Assembly: GCA_034676185.1 (NCBI GenBank)
Contig: JAUCCN010000001.1
Coordinates: 82,267 to 146,266 of the forward strand
DNA: 64,000 nt
Direction: 5' to 3'
Source of the DNA: UBA7396 sp034676185
GTDB lineage: Bacteria > Patescibacteriota > Gracilibacteria > BD1-5 > UBA6164
Shown: piece after piece, positions 51,655 to 63,379 of the stretch
Position numbering within the stretch: the first letter of the stretch is position 1
How the letters are laid out: each line of letters opens with the position of its first letter
Position numbers and translations under genes: made by a program
Notes under the pieces: model-generated
What the model was told of the DNA's origin: nothing
Seen by the model: only the letters and a program-made list of their open reading frames with translations
Database searches by the model: none

Positions 51655-52443
51655 TTATAAATCTTTGAAAAGAATATCACATTTATTTTTCGTTGTCAAA
51701 TCAGATATAAAACTACATTTTTTTATATCATTTGTCTCAATAGCTTCTTGCATATAAAAAGTATCTTTACAATTCATTTGAATAATAGGTGTTTGTATTT
51801 TTTTACATATATTTATTTCTTTTTTATCAAGAGCTTGAAGAAAGAGAATTTCATCTTTTTTTTGTTGCACTTTCAAAAGACAATTTGATTTATCTTCTCA
51901 AATAAGAACGGAACATAATGAGAGATTAAGATCTTTTTCAATTTCAAGAATAGAAAAAATAATCGATTTTTTACAATTATATTCTAAAGAAATATCTTCT
52001 ATTTGATAACAATTAGCTTGATTTCATACAAAAAGAGCTTGATTATAAAAATAATTATCCCTACATTTTGTTTTTTTAATATTATTTTTCACTCTATCGC
52101 AGTATTGTATATCATTTTCAAAAGAGGCTTTTGCGAGATTTCAATTATCAATACATTCTTGTTTTATTAAAATATCCTCTACTTTTTCACACTCTCATAT
52201 ATTTCAAGTAATTCATACTTGGTTTATAATATTTATTTTTTCTACTTGAGGAAAAATAATTTCAGCTTCTGATTTTTCTCATTCTCAATCAAATAACTGT
52301 TTCTCTCAAATAGAAAAACCTCATCATTGCATAAGAGTTTTTTCCTCCGGAGGTTGAATATTATTTTCTTGTAAAAATGAAATAAAAAGAAACAAGAATC
52401 CTATACAAAAAATGGAAAAATAAAAAAATATTTTTTTTTGCAT
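51655..52443 (-). CDS. Exported protein with six Cys-pair repeats
   Basis: 262 aa. N-terminal membrane segment or signal (IFFYFSIFCIGFLFLFISFL), then from about residue 85 six helical repeats each with two Cys about 10-12 apart: CEKVEDILIKQEC, CDRVKNNIKKTKC, CYQIEDISLEYNC, CSVLIGEDKSNC, CKKIQTPIIQMNC, CSFISDLTTKNKC. Each pair could form a disulfide between two short helices, giving a solenoid on the cell surface. No named family recognised. Confidence 0.65.
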
Positions 52444-52578
52444 ATTCTTATGCATAAATATATAATTTACAAAAATAGTATCTATATAATTCAGATTGTC
52501 AAAAAATATATATTTTTTCTTGATTTTTTTATAACTTTTCTTACTGTTAAGGAAATTATTTTTATATTATTTTTTTCA

Positions 52579-52887
52579 ATGTCTTTTAAAATGATAAATG
52601 AAAGTTTTACTTGTGAAAACTGTGGTAAAATAATAGAAAAACATCCTGAATGAAGTGCAAGAAATCATTGTCCTTTTTGTTTGTATTCAAAACATTTAGA
52701 TGCATATTTTCCTTGAGATAGACTTTCTGATTGCCAAGCAATGATGGAACCTATTTGAATTGATTATAAAAAAAATAAATGATGGATGATACAACATAAA
52801 TGTAAAAAATGTAGAAAAGAAATTCTCAATAAAATTGCACCTGATGATCATTATCTTGAATTTATAAAAAAATTAAATTCATTATAA
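52579..52887 (+). CDS. RNHCP domain protein
   Basis: 102 aa. FTCENCGKIIEKHPEG, RNHCPFCLYSKHLD, DRLSDCQAMMEPI, HKCKKCRKEILNKIAPDD: a complete RNHCP (PF12647) zinc-binding domain with CxxC, HCPxC and CxxC pairs. The role of this family is unknown; nucleic-acid binding is plausible. Confidence 0.88.
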
Positions 52888-53055
52888 ATCAATTTTTTTA
52901 TTTTTCTTGACATCCCATATTTTTTATAGAATAAAACTTACTTAGTTCTAATTGATACAAAATATGAGCATTTTCTCTTCTTACATGATGTGTTGTAAAA
53001 AATCAGAGAGTATCTGAGTTTTTTAGCATATTCATTGTATTATAGAAAAATGTCT

Positions 53056-53086
53056 AAACTCTCAGGTAATACTTGAGAGTTTTTTT
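53056..53086 (+). terminator. Terminator
   Basis: AAACTCTCA pairs with TGAGAGTTT followed by T. The stretch 52888-53055 upstream has a TTGACA box (52908) and only a 20-codon frame, so a short RNA may end here. Confidence 0.65.
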
Positions 53087-53128
53087 GTGTCTTTTATTTT
53101 CCACTTGTTTTGAAAGGAGTATGTGAAA

Positions 53129-53242
53129 ATGAAAGCAAATAATACTATAGCTAGATGCGGAGAAGATGATTATGAAGACTGGGAAAAAGAACTCAGAAGA
53201 AAAAACTTTCCTCCAAAATCTCAAAAGGAAGATATAACATAA
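53129..53242 (+). CDS. Small acidic protein with a strong Shine-Dalgarno
   Basis: 37 aa (MKANNTIARCGEDDYEDWEK...). The start is preceded by AAAGGAG at 9-bp spacing, unusual in a genome where most starts lack such a site. A terminator follows. No family recognised. Confidence 0.55.
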   Translation: MKANNTIARCGEDDYEDWEKELRRKNFPPKSQKEDIT

Positions 53243-53259
53243 ATTAAAATCTTTCTTTT

Positions 53260-53285
53260 GGAGCCCATAAGGGCTCCTTTCTTTT
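53260..53285 (+). terminator. Terminator
   Basis: GGAGCCC (53260-53266) pairs with GGGCTCC (53271-53277) around ATAA, followed by T-rich sequence. Confidence 0.75.
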
Positions 53286-53412
53286 TTCTTTTTCAAAAAA
53301 ATTTTTAATCTAAAAACAATAAAAAACTCTTTTCAAAGATTTTTTTTGCTTTTCTTTGAAAAGAATTATAATATACCTACCATATAGGTTCTTATTCTTA
53401 ATTTTTTTCCAT

Positions 53413-54612
53413 ATGAAAAAATTATTTTTATTTTTTATATTATTTTTTAGTTTTCTAAATGGAACTTTTGCTGAAAGTGAAAGATTAGAATTCTCTATTT
53501 TTACTCGTGATAATTGTGTGCATTGTATCAGATTATGAGAATTTTTAGAAAACAATACAGAACAATTTACTATTTCTAAACCAAAATACTATTCTTTAAA
53601 TGAAAAAGAAAACTTAAAAATTTTCTCTGATTTCACTTCAAAAAATAACATATCAAAAGTAACTCCTATCATTCTTATAGGAAATGAAATTATTATTTGA
53701 TATAAAAGTGATGAAACCACTGGAAAATATATTTTAGATAGATCAAAAACACTCACACAAAGTAGTTATTTTGAAACCTACGAATGAAGTGCCAATACAA
53801 TAGAATGATGATTATGATGTTCAAATGAAGAATTTTGTACTTTGCAAGAAGACTCTTCTTTCAATATAAATATTCCCTTTTTATGAAAGGTAAATTTAAA
53901 AGACTATTCTCTCTTATTTTTAGCAACCATATTATGATTTGTGGATGGATTTAATCCATGTGCGATGTGGGTTTTAATTATGTTTGTGAGTATACTCGCA
54001 CAAACTGGTTCTAGAAAAAAAATGTTTCAAGTTGCTTGAGTTTTTATTCTAGCTGAAGCTATCATGTATTATATGATTCTCAATGTTTGGTATAAAACTT
54101 GGGATTTTATACAGCTTGATAATATTATTACTCCTATTATTTGAATTATTTCAGCAAGTGCTGGGGCTTACTTTGTATACGAATTTTTTACCAATCAAAA
54201 TGGGGAATGTAAAGTAATTTCTTGAAATCAAAAGAAAAAAACCATTGATAAAATAAAACTTATTGCTTCAAAACCAATGACGATTGGAGTATTTTTTCTT
54301 ACTATTTTCATTGCTTTCTCAGTAAATATTGTAGAATTTGCATGTTCTATTGGAATTCCTCAAGCATTTACGAAATTACTTGAAATGAGTAGCTTATGAT
54401 TTTTTGAAAAACAAATCTACATTCTTATTTATACTTTATTTTATATGATAGATGATTTTATTGTTTTTGGTATCGCAATATATGCTATGTCATATCTCTC
54501 ACTCACTACAAAATATACCAGATATTGTTTGCTTATTGGATGAATTATTATGCTGATTTTATGATACTTTTTCTTATTCAATCCCGTAGCTTTAAAAATG
54601 ATTATCAGTTAG
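53413..54612 (+). CDS. Thioredoxin/glutaredoxin-like domain fused to DsbD/CcdA-type membrane protein
   Basis: 399 aa. Signal peptide, an extracytoplasmic thioredoxin-like domain with redox pair CVHC at residues 35-38 (FTRDNCVHCIRLGEFL), then about eight membrane helices with the DsbD-type membrane cysteines (DGFNPCAMWVLIMFVS and NIVEFACSIGIPQAF). It probably carries reducing equivalents across the membrane to extracytoplasmic disulfides, fitting the many Cys-rich exported proteins nearby. A TTG start upstream (53356) would add non-conserved residues. Confidence 0.82.
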
Positions 54613-54613
54613 T

Positions 54614-54651
54614 AAAAAAAGAATGAATTTTAAAAATTCATTCTTTTTTTA
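54614..54651. terminator. Bidirectional terminator
   Basis: AAAAAGAATGAATTTT pairs with AATTCATTCTTTTT between convergent genes. Confidence 0.7.
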
Positions 54652-55416
54652 ATTTTTTAAACCATATCATTTCTTAAATAACCACAAACATCCAGCAAAT
54701 AATATAAAATTTGAAAGAATTAAAGCAAAAAGTGAAATTCAAATATTTACCTCACTCACTCATAAAAAGCTATATCTGAGTCCATTTACCATATAATAAA
54801 TTGGATTCAAGTGGCTAAGAGTATACCAAATTCAAGTTAAACTCGAAATAGGATAAAAAACTCATGCCAAATATACCATTGGAGTAATAATAAAAGTTGG
54901 AATCAAATTTACATCATCAAAACTTTTCGCAAAAAATGCATTTAAAAATCAAGCAAAACTAAATAAACTTGCTGTGAAAAATACAAATAAAAATGCTAAA
55001 ATCGGATGAGCTAAAGAAATATCTGTAAAAAAATGTGCGATAATAAATACAATTATTGAAATTAGAAATCATCTCACCACTCCTCAACTTAAAAATCCAA
55101 TAATAATAGAAATATGACTGAGTGGAGAAGTAATAATTTCTTCAATATTTTTTTGAAATTTTGCTCCAAAAAACGAACTTGCTACATTCATATAACTTGA
55201 AGTAATCAAACTCATCATAATAAATCATGGAACTAAAAAATTGATGTATGAAACTCCATTAATATCTCCAATTTGAGAACCAATAAAGCTTCCAAAAATC
55301 AAAAAATAGAGCGAAGTTGTTACAATTGGTGGTAAAATAGTTTGTTTCCAAATTCTAAAAACTCTTTTTACCTCTTTTCAAACTAAAGATTTGAGTCAAA
55401 TATATTGTGCTTTCAT
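54649..55416 (-). CDS. ABC-2 type transporter permease
   Basis: 255 aa, six membrane helices. FGAKFQKNIEEIITSPLSHI and NLIPTFIITPMVYLAGVFYP are characteristic of ABC-2 exporters (drug, lipid or polysaccharide export). It starts 3 bp after the ATPase gene, so the two form one transporter. Confidence 0.9.
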
Positions 55417-55419
55417 AGA

Positions 55420-56319
55420 TTAATTGGTTAAAGTTTCAAATAATTCTTCTAATTCATTGGTGATATTTTTTACATTTACATATTCAATATTATTTTTATT
55501 TAAAATATGAAATACTTCATTTAAACTTTTTTCTTTTGGAATAAAAATAATCAAAGAATTTTCTTGAAAAGAATGTTCATAATCTTTTAATTCTTCTAAA
55601 GAATTTATTTTATTTTTGAGTTCAATTTCAAATTTATAATTTTCCATTTTTGCAAAAAATTCTTTTTTTGAAGAATTAATAATAATTTCTCATTTTTTTA
55701 TTACTGCTAAAGAATTACATAATTTTTCAACTTCTTCTAAATAATGAGTCGTAAGTAAAATAGTCATTCCTTTTTTATTGAGTTCTATCAAAAATTCATA
55801 GGTTGATTTTCTCAAATTTATATCAATTCAAGCCGTTGGTTCGTCCAAAATTAAAAGTTTTGGAGAATGCATTAAAGCTCTGGCGATCATCACTCTTCTT
55901 TTCATTCATCCAGATAATTGTCCTACTTTTGCATTTTGTTTATCAGAAAGTCAAAGTTTTTCTAAAAGTTCTATAGCTTTTGGAAGAGCATCTTTTTTTT
56001 CAATTCCATAGTATCATGCACTTGAAATCAACACATCTATCACACGTGCAAAAATATCTAAATTAAATTCTTGTGGAACGACTCAAATCATTTTTTTTGC
56101 TTTTGCAAAATCATCATCAATATCAACTCAAAATACTTCTACTTTTCCACTTGTTTTTGTAACTAAGTCTGTTAATATTCAAATAATGGTTGTCTTCCCT
56201 GCTCCATTTACTCATAAAAGAGCGAAAAAATCTCACTGTTTTATCTCAAAGTTAATATTTTTTAGTGCAAAATGTTCTTTATATTTTTTCACTAAATCGG
56301 TTGTTTTTATTGCAAACAT
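55420..56319 (-). CDS. ABC transporter ATP-binding protein (ABC-2 exporter)
   Basis: 299 aa. Walker A LLGVNGAGKTTIIGIL, Q loop VVPQEFN, signature VGQLSGGMKRRV, Walker B LLILDEPTAGID and switch His TTHYLEE. A C-terminal extension of about 75 residues follows. It energises the adjacent permease; the substrate is unknown. Confidence 0.95.
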
Positions 56320-56430
56320 AAAATTAATATATTTTGTAAAGTGTTTGAGGAGTATAGTTTTTTTCAATAAAAAATCAACCTTTAAAAAATAATAACGAAT
56401 AATAAATTTGCAAAAAAATAGTAAAATAAA

Positions 56431-56459
56431 AAACTGAAACTTTAAAGTTTCAGTTTTTT
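56431..56459. terminator. Terminator
   Basis: AAACTGAAACTTTAAAGTTT palindrome continuing to CAGTTTTTT after the metalloprotease gene. It can work in both directions. Confidence 0.7.
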
Positions 56460-58080
56460 ATTTTACTCATAATTTTTCTGAGATTTTTTGAATATCTTGT
56501 CAAATATGCCTCTCAATTTTTTCTAAAATTTTTATTTCTACTTGTTTTCACGATACTTCATCCATTTGATAGAGTTCTTGAATCATATATAACATATCTT
56601 TTAATCCTGAAAGAAATATATCAAATTTTTCATTATCTACATCTATTTCTAATACTCCATTTTTCCAAGAAATCAAACCAGAAGAAAATAAATACCATAC
56701 ATTAATTTTTGTGAGAATAACATATTTTTTTACAGAAGAATCTCTCATCCTTTCAATATTTCTTATCGAATCCATCAAAGTAAATTCAACAACTTTTTTG
56801 ATATTATATTGAGAATATGGCGTCTCTTTATTTTCTTTGTATACTCTCAAATAGTAAAATAATGTTGCTTTTGCTTCTTCTAATAAAGATGTTAAATGTC
56901 ATTTTACAAATAAACTATGTCAAAATTCATGATATGTTACTTCTTTTATCAGTTCATTATATAACGAATCAAAATCCATTTCAAAATCATCTCACAATAA
57001 AATTTTTAAACCTTTTTGTGAATTATGAATGACATCTTTCATAGTTGTATCCTTTAAAATAATACAATTTCATTCTCTTTGAGAAAGTTCCATATCATTT
57101 GGAAAAGCTTTTCAAATAAATCATCAAAATGCAGAATCTCCTGTTTGTAATAAAGTTTCAACAAAATCTAAGGTCATATGATCCATTCAAAATCTTTCTT
57201 GAAAAAATTCCTCAGATAATCCATAAAAATCTCAAAAATTTACTTTTTTTTCTAAATTTCTCAAAAATAATAATAATTCCGGCTCTACTAAAACTCCAGG
57301 ATACATATAATCTTCCATCGGAGCAACAAATCAAAAAATAGTTTTTCTATCTTGCCAAGATCTTACTTCATGTGTTTCAGCATCTATCCAAGTATCATAA
57401 TCAGTAATTCATTCTTTGATAAATTTTGAAAATAACAAGAAATATTCTCTTAAATGAGGATTTTCAATTTGAGCTAATTTTTGGTCATCTATGTGTATTT
57501 TTGTTTGAATAAAATCCTTCAAAGCAACTATTTTTCCATTTTTTACTCATCCATAATTCAGTTTCTGAGTTGTAATTCATTGGTTTTCTTGATTATAAAC
57601 TTCTTTATACCATTCCAAATAAATATCATCTAAAAATGAAAAAATTCCTGAATCTATCATACATAATATATCCTGTTTTTCTTCTAGTTTTAAAATTGCA
57701 TCTAACTTTCATAAACTCACTATATTTCTTATAATTTCAGTATAGAATTTATTTTTTAAAATCAAAAGTTGAATTAAATCAACCTTATCAATTTCTTTTT
57801 GTGTTTGATATTTTGAAATATTTGATTGCTCAAATCACAAAATAAAATCAGGAGTTTTATCCTTCAAAGCATTTTGAAAAATTTGCATTAAAAAGGTATT
57901 TATTTCTTTTTTTATTTTTTCTAAATCTCCATATTTTTCTATAGCTTCAATATTTTTTGCAAAAGCAGAAATATTTTGAATGATTATTTGAGTTTGTTCT
58001 TTGGTCATTTCTAAAATATTATTTTTAGGGGAATTTTCAATATTTAGCGAAGGAAACTCTTGATTGTTTTCAAATGTCAT
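56458..58080 (-). CDS. Putative zinc metalloprotease (HEFGH)
   Basis: 540 aa, no signal peptide. VTYHEFGHSLFVKGHLTSLL around residue 380 is an HExxH zinc motif, with EEAKAT 18 residues downstream offering a gluzincin-type third ligand. The N-terminal 350 residues are helical and unfamiliar. It starts 10 bp after the TPR gene, so the two are probably co-expressed partners. The substrate is unknown; the peptidase call rests on this single motif. Confidence 0.6.
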
Positions 58081-58090
58081 AATATAAAAA

Positions 58091-60880
58091 TTAATGGTAT
58101 AAAGCAGATGAAAGTTCATTCGGGAGAACACAGAAATTACCTTTTATGTATGGAATATCCATTTTTTTCATGTAGATTTCAGCTTGTTTTTCTCATCCAG
58201 GAATTCTTTGAAGTAATTTTATCATGTGATAATAAAAATCTCTGATAAGTGGAAGTTTTGTTTCATCTTCAAGATCATTATAGGCAATAGTTTCAGAAAA
58301 AATATGTACATTTTGTAATAGTATCTCTATATTTTTATCTGCTTGATTATCATACATTTTTCCAAAAATTTCTATAGAAAGTTCAAGAAAATGTTCATCT
58401 GGTATTTCAAGTAATGTTGATAAAAATAATATTTGATGAGGTATTTGAAATCTATTTTGTAAGAGTAATAATACTTGTGCTGAAAGTTTTTCACGATATC
58501 ATTCTTTACTTGCTAAAGAATCTCTAGTAGCAATGGCATATATTTTATGAAATATATCTTGATTCATAACATCAACATTTACAAGTTGGTGTTGAGAAGC
58601 AATTGCATATTCAATTGCTTGTATTGAACTTTTATAATCAAGTAAATACATAAAATATTCTGTCTCAAAATCTCTATATCAAAAAAGTGATGCTTTTTTC
58701 ATAAAAGATATGATTTTTTGTTCATCTTTTAATGCAAAAGCCATTCTTAAACATTCCTTCAAATATCTTGGATTTGAACTTTCTTGTTCATTTGCTTGTT
58801 GATAATGAAAAAGTGCTTTTTGTTTATCTCATAATATTTCAGCAACTTTTGCAAGTCATAATATTCCATCTATATTTCCATTTTTTGCTGATTTATGAAA
58901 GTTGTTTTCTGATTGTATCATATCTTCTTTCATTTTTGGAAATACCATTTTATATGCTCATTCACAAAGATTTTTAAAATCTGAATCTTCAATATCTGCA
59001 ATACAATTCTCTATATATTCTGAAACTGATTCTGAAAGTTCCAATTTTTCTTTTAATGCACGTGAAAAACCAGAAAATGTTTCCTCTGTCATATATGCTT
59101 TTGCTTTTAATATATGATATAATGAAATATCATCTTGAAATTGTACATGAGTGTGAATAAATAATTGCATCGCTGTTTCATACTCCTCAAAAGTAGCAAA
59201 AAGTTCTCATAAAAAAATTAAATATTTTTCGTCAATAGGGAGCGAAAAAAATTGATATTTATTTAAAATAGCCAAAATATTTTGGTGCGAAAGTTTATTA
59301 GTAATATAACATGATATTAAAAGTTCTATGCAATGTAATACCAGTAATTCTACATTATTCATTACTTCTGGAAATTCAAGATTTTTAGCAAAAGATTGTG
59401 TATTTCTACGAATAAAAACTCCATATTCTTCGTCGATTTGTTGTATAAAATCCTTATATATATTTTTCATATTCTCAGAAAAATTTGCAAAAAAACTTAC
59501 CTCTTTTTCAATATATTTTTCTGTATACTCTAATTTATTTTGAATATTTTCCTGTTGTTCATTTTCTGGGATTTGTTTCAAAAGAGTATGTAAAAAAGGA
59601 AAAACTCAGTGTGTTAAAATTCATTGATTTTCATAAGAAATAAAAGTTTTCATTTTAGTTTGAATATGCAAAAAAAGATGTGTTTGTAAACTAAGTTTTG
59701 CATCTAAATGAAGCAAATTATTTTTATTTTTTACTTCTATTTTTTCTCAATTTGGTATATTTTCAAAAGATATTTCATCTGTTTCTTCTTTTCAAGAAAT
59801 ATCATACTGAACTTCAACTGGAGTAAACTCATCTAAAAATTGTTCTAATAGTTCATGAAAATATGGGTTATTGGAATTCCATATTTTTTGTAATTGTTGA
59901 ATATGCAATAATAATCATTGTGCTTCTTGTGAATATTCTGATAAATAATATCCTATCTTTACACTTTGATATAATGATTGTATTGCTCATCTTGGGTCAT
60001 CATTTTTTGAATCATTGAATTGATTTTGTTCTTCTAATAATTCTTCTTGTAAAAAAACAATGGCACTTTCAAGTAATTTTTTTGTTGTTTCTCATGGTTT
60101 ATGAGGAAAGATTTCTTTTATAAATAGTTCAAACTCTTCCCAAGAAGTAATTTCTTTTGAATATTCAATAAAATATCAAAATTGTGAAAATTTCTCTATT
60201 CATAGATCATAATATTTTTTAGAAATAGCTAAATCTCACATTTCATATGAAAGAGATACAATACTTTCTAAATAATTTTGTATTTTATATTTCTCCCATC
60301 CATTTATAAATGCCTCCAATGCTTTTTCTGAAAGTCATTGCTGAGTGTATGAATTTCAAAGCAATAAATATCCCAAAGGATAATTTTTTTCTATTAATTC
60401 TTGAGCAATCGATTCAGCTTCTATAAAATCTTTTACTCTTATTTTTTCATTATATAAAAGACAAAGAAAGTCATTATTTTCTTTGTATTTTGCTTGTAGT
60501 ATTGCTCATCTCAAAAGAAGTTGTAATTTTTTTAAAATATTTTCTACTACTTCTTCATTATTTTGAGAAGTAAAAAACTCTAATTCAGATAAAATAGTAT
60601 AATATACTTGTTCAAAAACTTTAAAATCTATTTCTTTTTTTTGCTCAAAAGCAGCAATTATAAATGAAATTGCGGCATCAGTATCTTGTTTTTCTAAAAA
60701 TGCTATTGGAGCAATTTGAAAAAGATTTATATCATCTCAAAAGTTATTTTGTAAAATTTGAAACGCTCTTTTTCTAATACGTTTTTTCAAACTTCATAAA
60801 CGATTTAAAAGATTATCAGGTATTTCATCAATACGATTTCATGCCTCTCATAAATATTTTTCTCCTAGAGTATTATCCAT
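58091..60880 (-). CDS. Large TPR-like repeat protein
   Basis: 929 aa, no signal peptide. Helical repeats with TPR/Sel1 spacing are visible in the first 230 residues (GYLLLGNSYTQQGLSEKALE) and in the last third (DGILGLAKVAEILGDKQKAL), with an acidic region in the middle (VEVQYDISGKEETDEISFEN). Such scaffolds bind partner proteins. Operon partner of the HEFGH protein. No catalytic motif seen. Confidence 0.65.
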
Positions 60881-61006
60881 AGTTTTTATTTTAATTATGA
60901 AAATAGACTATTTTATAATTATATTTTTATATAAGTCAAACTTTTGCATTTTTTTGCTTTTTTTTTCATTTTTTATATGATATTTCTATAATTTAAAAGA
61001 AAAAAT

Positions 61007-61954
61007 ATGATTGATTTAGAAAACTTCTTACAAAAACATTATCTTCCAAATGAAAAAATCATACTTGCCTGTTCTACTGGACCTGATAGTATGTTTTTGT
61101 TGTACGAACTTCTTAAAACAAGCTATAAAAATCAAATTGTAGCTTGTTATTTTAATCATAAACTCAGACCCGAAGCTGATGAAGAAGAAATATTTTTAGA
61201 AAACCTTGGAAAAAAACTCTGATTTCCTGTTGAAATCGCTAGTGCAGATATCAAAAAAATAAGAGATTCTCTTTATCCTTCTATCTCAATTGAAGAACTA
61301 GCAAGAAAAAAAAGATATATGTTTTTTTCAGCAATTTGTGAAATATATGATACAAAAAAAGTAATGACAGCTCATCATCTTGATGATAAAATCGAAACTT
61401 TTTTCTTCAATTTAGCAAGAGGAAGCAAACTTACTGGACTTATTAATATGACTGAAAATTATGGAAATATTTTAAGACCTCTTTTACATTTAGAAAAGTC
61501 TCAAATTATTACATATCTTGATAAAAATAATTTAGAATATCGCATTGATAATACAAATTTTGATAATGATATTTCTAGAAACCATCTCAGAAATGAAGTA
61601 ATTCCCAAATTTCATAAAATAAATTCAAAATTCAAACAAAATATTGAAAATACTCTTTCATATTTTGAAGATTTGAAAAATCATATTGATACAGAAGTAA
61701 TTGATTTTTTAAAAAGTTTTGCTTCTGAAAATGAAAAATATTTTGAAATCAAAGCATTTCATTGACTTTCACCCTTCCTACAAAAAGAAATTATTGCACA
61801 TATTTTTTATATTTCAAATGGATATTCTACTATTTGACTCAGTGAAGCAAATATTTGAGAAATAATTAAATTTATAAATGGGAAAGGAAATAAAACTATA
61901 AAAGAGATAAAAGGCTTATCAATGAGAAAAGATGGAAATAAAATTTGGTACTAA
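61007..61954 (+). CDS. tilS: tRNA(Ile)-lysidine synthetase
   Basis: 315 aa. N-type PP-loop ATPase motif LACSTGPDSMFLL (SGGxDS variant with T-G-P), then ACYFNHKLRPEADEE, TAHHLDDKIETFFFNLARGS, GLINM and NFDNDISRNHLRNEVIP. It makes lysidine at C34 of tRNA-Ile(CAU). The C-terminal domain is shorter than in E. coli. Confidence 0.93.
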
Positions 61955-62079
61955 AATAATAGAAACAAATCATGAATATTTTATAGCCAAAACAAAAAAA
62001 ATTTGTAAAATATTTTTTTTAGATATAATAGAAAAACATTTGTGAATAAATTTTTTATACAAAAATTTCAAAAAAGGAG

Positions 62080-62112
62080 ACAAATTTTGCTTTTAAAAAG
62101 CTATAAATTTGT
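62080..62112 (+). promoter_or_regulatory. Leader hairpin ahead of the 3D-domain gene
   Basis: ACAAATTT (62080-62087) pairs with AAATTTGT (62105-62112) enclosing GCTTT/AAAGC. No T tract, so not a simple terminator. It lies 25 bp before the gene and could control its translation. I do not recognise a known riboswitch. Confidence 0.3.
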
Positions 62113-62136
62113 TACTTTATATCGTTAAAATTCTAG

Positions 62137-63378
62137 ATGAAAAAAGTTCTATCTTACATAGTTATTTTTAATATTTTATTTTTAAACCTTTCTTTTCTAA
62201 CTTTTCAAACCGCAAAAGCTTCTCATCCAATTTTCGCTAGTGAAAATTACTTTGTAGTAACTGCTTACTACTCACCTCTCCCAAATCAAAAATACTATTT
62301 TAAAGGAAGTTATGAAGCTGATATGAAACTCAATGGAAGATGAATTGCATGAGCTTCATGAAAACCAGTTTTTCCTTGAATGTTTGCAGCTCCCAAAAGC
62401 TATTCTTTTTGAACAAAAATTTTTCTTGAATGAATTTGAGTTTGAGAAGTAGCAGATAGATGATGAGCTATTGTTTCTACAGATCCTACAGAATCAAGAT
62501 GATATCAATACGATAGAATTGATATTTGGATGGGACACGGTGAAGAATGACTTGCAAGAGCTCTTGCATTTTGAAAAAAAACAGTGAAAGGATATGTAGT
62601 TGCAGATTCTGAAACTGAATTAAGTATAAATCTAAATACACTCCCCTCTCCTACAAATATTCTTGCAAAATATGAAGTGAAACAAAATGTAAATATTGTT
62701 ACCACTACCACAACTCCTCAAATAGTAGCAGTAAAAACTCCAAATCTTGTAGGAAAATTACAAGTAAATCCAAAATCACCTAAAGAAGGGGATGTAAAGA
62801 AACTTCAAACTATTTTTACAGAAATGTGAATATATAAAGGAAAAATAGACTGAAAATATGAAAGTATAGAAGCTACTTTTGTCGCATATCAAGCTTACAG
62901 ATGAATTATTTCATCAAAAAATAGTACCGAAGCATGATATTTTTGAGATAAAACAATAACTCAATTAAATAAAGATTATGTTCTTGTATTAGAAAAAAAT
63001 TGAACCCAAATAGAACAAAAAAAGAAAATTGAAGCACAACTTGCAAGTATCAAAAAATCTGTTGATAGTAGAGTGGAGACTCATATCAGTAGTATTTGAA
63101 CACCAAAAGTCTGAGATGTTGGAGAAAATGTAAGAAATTTACAAAAAACTCTTAAAACTCTCTGATACTTTAAAACAAATGACACTGCTATTTTTGGAGA
63201 TACAACAAAAGATTCTCTTATAAAATATCAAATCGATAAATGAATCATCATATCAAAAGAAGAAGTTTGAGCAGGAATATTTGGACCAAAAACGAAAGAA
63301 AGTTTGAAAGATGAACTTGCAATTATACTAGAAACACAACTTTTAAAAGAAAAAGACCTTTTGAGTTATAAAAAATAA
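62137..63378 (+). CDS. Secreted 3D-domain (RlpA/Rpf-like beta-barrel) protein with peptidoglycan-binding domains
   Basis: 413 aa. Signal peptide ending AKA-SH. The first 160 residues hold a 3D/double-psi beta-barrel: FVVTAYYSPLPNQ, FPGMFAAPKSYSFGTKIF, GEVADRGGAIV and RIDIWMGHGEEGLARAL, with the three conserved Asp in order. Two peptidoglycan_binding_1-like domains follow (KEGDVKKLQTIFTEMGIYKG; VGENVRNLQKTLKTLGYFKT). It probably cuts or remodels cell-wall glycan strands. It ends 1 bp before the glycosylase gene. Confidence 0.85.
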
Positions 63379-63379
63379 T

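Noticed and set aside
53356..53538. Longer start (TTG) for the thioredoxin-DsbD protein, and likewise 45414 for mraY
   Set aside because: The added residues precede a normal signal peptide or conserved start; the ATG starts at 53413 and 45471 fit better.
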